In this document: positions 61,073 to 64,000 of the stretch, piece by piece | How positions within the stretch are numbered: position 1 is the first letter of the stretch | Layout: every line of letters begins with the position of its first letter | Assembly (NCBI GenBank): GCA_013397865.1 | Contig: VZTI01002747.1 | Span: 612,647 to 676,646, forward strand | Reading direction: 5' to 3' | From: Struthidea cinerea | Taxonomy: Eukaryota > Chordata > Aves > Passeriformes > Corcoracidae | Length of the DNA: 64,000 nucleotides | Position numbers and translations under genes: made by a program | The notes under the pieces: generated by a model | Databases searched by the model: none | Told to the model about the DNA's origin: nothing | Seen by the model: only the letters and a program-made list of their open reading frames with translations

Positions 61073-64000
61073 ACCTCATAAGCCACCATGGATGTCCATT
61101 CTACTCCAGAAACATTCTTTTATCCCACACCTTTAATGACAGTTACAAGCAAATAATTCTTATACAAAACAATACAAAGATATGACACTATTTAAACAAA
61201 AAATGTTTCTCAGTTGAAACAGTGTATTCTGGAATGATGGCTGCAGGCTGGAAGTGTCAAAATTATTCTACAATCTGTTATTCAAGCCATTCAACTTCAG
61301 TGAATATTTTACACAAGACAGAAGCACTTTAATCAAAGAAGTAAGAGAGATTTATGCTAGAACACCATATAAACTTGAGCTGGTCACATTAGCTAAAGAA
61401 TTCACCAGAAAGAGAAAGGACATCAGACTAAATCATACCGAAGCAGAATTTCAACCTGGATCTCAGCTCTTCTTTTTTTGCTGCCTTTTGCAGAAAGCCT
61501 ATCTAATATATTTGACATGGAAATATCCACTGGTGCCCTTACTTTTCGTTTGCGAATCCCATAGAAACTAAAATATAAAATCAGGGTATAAACGCAAATA
61601 CAGGAGGAGTACGTTGGTTCAAAAGTGCACGGAAATGTAGTTTATGTACTTTAAATGGTACGGCCTCTCAGGTGCCTGGGACACGCATGAAAACTCCACC
61701 TTGGTCCATATTTTATGTTTCACAGTGGCCAATAGCAAATTTCCAGGGAGGAACAGAAAACAAGGCCAGCTGTATTGCTATGCTTCCCCAGAATACTTTC
61801 ACAAGTACCTCTACTGAGCAGAAGTCCCTGAGCATCATAGTGGGATCAAAAGGCTGGAGATAAGATATCTCCAGTAGCAGTCTGTTGAATCTCAATTAAT
61901 TTACAATTCAGTTAAGATTTTCAATGATCTCTCAATTATTTGAAGCATACATTTTGTATTTGTCAAGCTACAAATACATTTTTAATATACAATCCAATTG
62001 AAAATACGATAGTCAGTGTGAAATGTGCTTCAAGAATATGTATCAAGAGCATGACAAAAAAATTCTCCCCCACGTGGCCATCCACTTTTCTCCCTACATA
62101 GGAAATTACATCTGTGCATTTGGTATAGAATGATTTCTACTAAGATCTTTGGTAAATGTGACAGTACTCCACACAGAGGTATCACCTTGCCTCCTGGTGG
62201 CAAAATTAAGAGCAAGTTGCAGGTATTAACTTTTCAACACCAACCTTTATTTTTCTGCAGGCCTCAAATTCATCTCATTTCCCAGAACAAAGGAACAGAT
62301 TATATTTTTATGGTTTCAGCCAGTATGTCTCAGTATTTAAGTATAAACTGGGCCATGTGCATAAAAACATACTATTGATCCTCAAAACAGCAGAATGTTT
62401 TCTGTGTGTTTATCTCACACATTGTCTGTTCAGTCTATTAAGAAACCTACATGTTAAAATAAAATATTAAATGTTCTTAAATGTACATAACACAAAGAAC
62501 AGTCTCAAAGACTTGCCAAATGTACTTCAAATTGGCCCAATGCTTATATTACTTTACATAGTCCAACACCTTTCCTCTGAACTGTTACGGAATGCACAGG
62601 TGGTCAATATGCCAAATACTCCTGGGCCTGGAAAGGACACCTAAAGTCCAAATGCTTGACACTTGACTTTTGCAATTCTGCCTGTCTATATCAGCAAACC
62701 CTTAAAAGTTATTTATCAATGTCAATTAAGCATTGATCTTATGGTTTGTAAACAATGTCACTGTGAATTTTAACACTATAGGCAAGGGCAGAAAGGGTAT
62801 AAATGTGTATTGCAAAACAGTCTTCAGAAACAAAGCCTGGGTGAAGTAAGTCTATATTCTGAAATAAATTAAGCAGTTAATGTGTACTACTTTATAGAAG
62901 AAAACACAGAAGCTTTTGTATTACATGCGTTGGAACAAAATGTACACTCAAAGTTGGATTTATTTTACTCCACAAAAAGAAAGTACATACCAAAAATCTG
63001 GGAAGCACATATCTGATGCCACAAGATGCTAAGGTTTCAGTCTTAACTATAATTTGAGACCTGAAGGCAGTCTGCAAACTTCAGATTCTTGCAGAGCTAC
63101 AGAGCAAAGAAGCAATTGCTAGTGTAATTTTTTTTTCCTTATCACTCTGAAGACACTTTTCTGCTAATATTCCTTGCAATTGAGGTTATTGAAGCCAGAA
63201 TAAGAAAGTCAGTGATTAGCCTGAATTTGTCAAGATGACAAGCTATTTATTATAAGGTACATATTTCTTTCTAAATAGCCCTTTAAAGAAAAGAAGTTTT
63301 CTTTCTAAGCAGCAGCTACAAAAAGAATTAAAAATTATAAAACCTGTGGATTTTCAATTTCATGTATTTCTGTATAATTATCTCACAGGCTTGCCTAAGT
63401 ATGTCATTAGGAATGTGTATTAATCCAACCATTCCATTTCCCTTTGATTACACATAAATTACATTCTTTATAGTTATAAACTTAATGTAAAAAAGTTAAA
63501 TATTCATGCTCTGTAGGATTTTGCTCAATGTTTACATTTTAAAAGCCAACAGAATTTGGTCTGCTTCTAGTGATAACTGAAAGAAAAAAGAAAATATTTT
63601 AAAGGAGGATAAAATATGTAGAAAAATCTCACTGATATATTTTGCTTTATACTCCGTGGATCTTCATCTTTCTGTTAAACAATGCTCCACTGGATGTATG
63701 ACAACCTAAAAGTCTAAAGACATATTACTATATTAACTTAATTTATGCTATCTGGATACCACTATAATACTCCAGACACTACAGTCATTTTCTTTTCTTA
63801 CTTGCAATAATTAACAGTAGAGAGTAAAAGATGGCTAAATTAATTTATAACTTTACAGTTTCTTATACTAATTATTTCCTCTTCTTGTATTTTAGGTCAT
63901 CCTGTCATTCCTGCAAACACTAATCAATTATGGGATTTGAAGTTAATACTACTAAATAAATGAATTGTTTAATCTCCTATGACCATCTATACATACTTCA
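61073..64000. other. AT-rich unique non-coding sequence
   Basis: No gene supported. The plus frame at 61254-61571 (105 codons) is unrecognised. A TTGTATTTTAG|GTC near 63884-63897 resembles a splice acceptor but is followed by a stop-rich sequence, so no exon is called. Confidence 0.5.
62187..62201 (-). promoter_or_regulatory. CTCF-like motif (candidate)
   Basis: On the minus strand the site reads GCCACCAGGAGGCAA, close to the CTCF core CCASYAGRKGGCRS with A at the K position and A at the final S. It points toward the plus-strand candidate at 33887. Motif evidence only. Confidence 0.35.

Noticed and set aside
63884..63945. Acceptor-like TTGTATTTTAG followed by a short open frame
   Set aside because: Only about 15 codons before a stop and no matching donor; pyrimidine tract is ordinary in T-rich DNA.
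1..64000. tRNA, rRNA, snRNA, known miRNA or CRISPR-like arrays
   Set aside because: I looked for familiar tRNA B-box, U6 and common miRNA seed-plus-hairpin sequences and saw none; a covariance-model scan would be needed to exclude diverged snoRNAs.

Overview
The window looks like a gene-poor, AT-rich stretch of a bird genome, most probably a songbird. The best evidence is the repeat content. Three short 3' ends of CR1 LINEs are present (around 43.1, 45.7 and 61.0 kb), the last two ending in the ATTCTATG-type octamer typical of avian CR1. Two endogenous-retrovirus LTRs (17.1-17.7 kb and 22.0-22.4 kb) resemble LTR families I know from passerine genomes. I saw no Alu-, B1- or MIR-like SINE. The songbird call rests on remembered family resemblance, not on a search.

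Layout: 1-17.1 kb is AT-rich unique sequence holding a 123-bp pentanucleotide purine tract (8.26-8.38 kb) and a small 12-13-bp minisatellite (15.93 kb). 17.14-17.73 kb is an ERVL-type solo LTR. About 21.5-22.75 kb is a sharply GC-rich island containing a second LTR with CCAAT, TATA-like and AATAAA signals in the expected order. 22.8-32.7 kb is again AT-rich and unique, with a perfect 13-bp-stem hairpin at 25.19 kb and a (CAAA)n tract at 27.32 kb. 32.77-33.19 kb is locally richer in GC and CpG. 34551-35266 is an assembly gap of 716 N. Directly after the gap is a leader-like segment ending in a strong splice donor (GG|GTAAGT, exon end 35534), the only good candidate for a transcription unit here. 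35.5-64 kb is AT-rich unique sequence with the CR1 tails, a degenerate 70-bp tandem duplication (48.16 kb), a 20-T run (49.2 kb) and several sequences resembling RFX X-box or CTCF sites.

No protein-coding gene can be supported. Every open frame is short (134 codons at most outside the gap), none gives a protein I recognise, and those of about 270-325 codons only read through N. The window therefore reads as an intergenic desert or the inside of a very long intron, possibly with one promoter hidden in the gap. I found no new gene system. The observations most worth checking are the gap/donor promoter candidate, the X-box-like sites, the perfect hairpin and the GC-rich LTR island.
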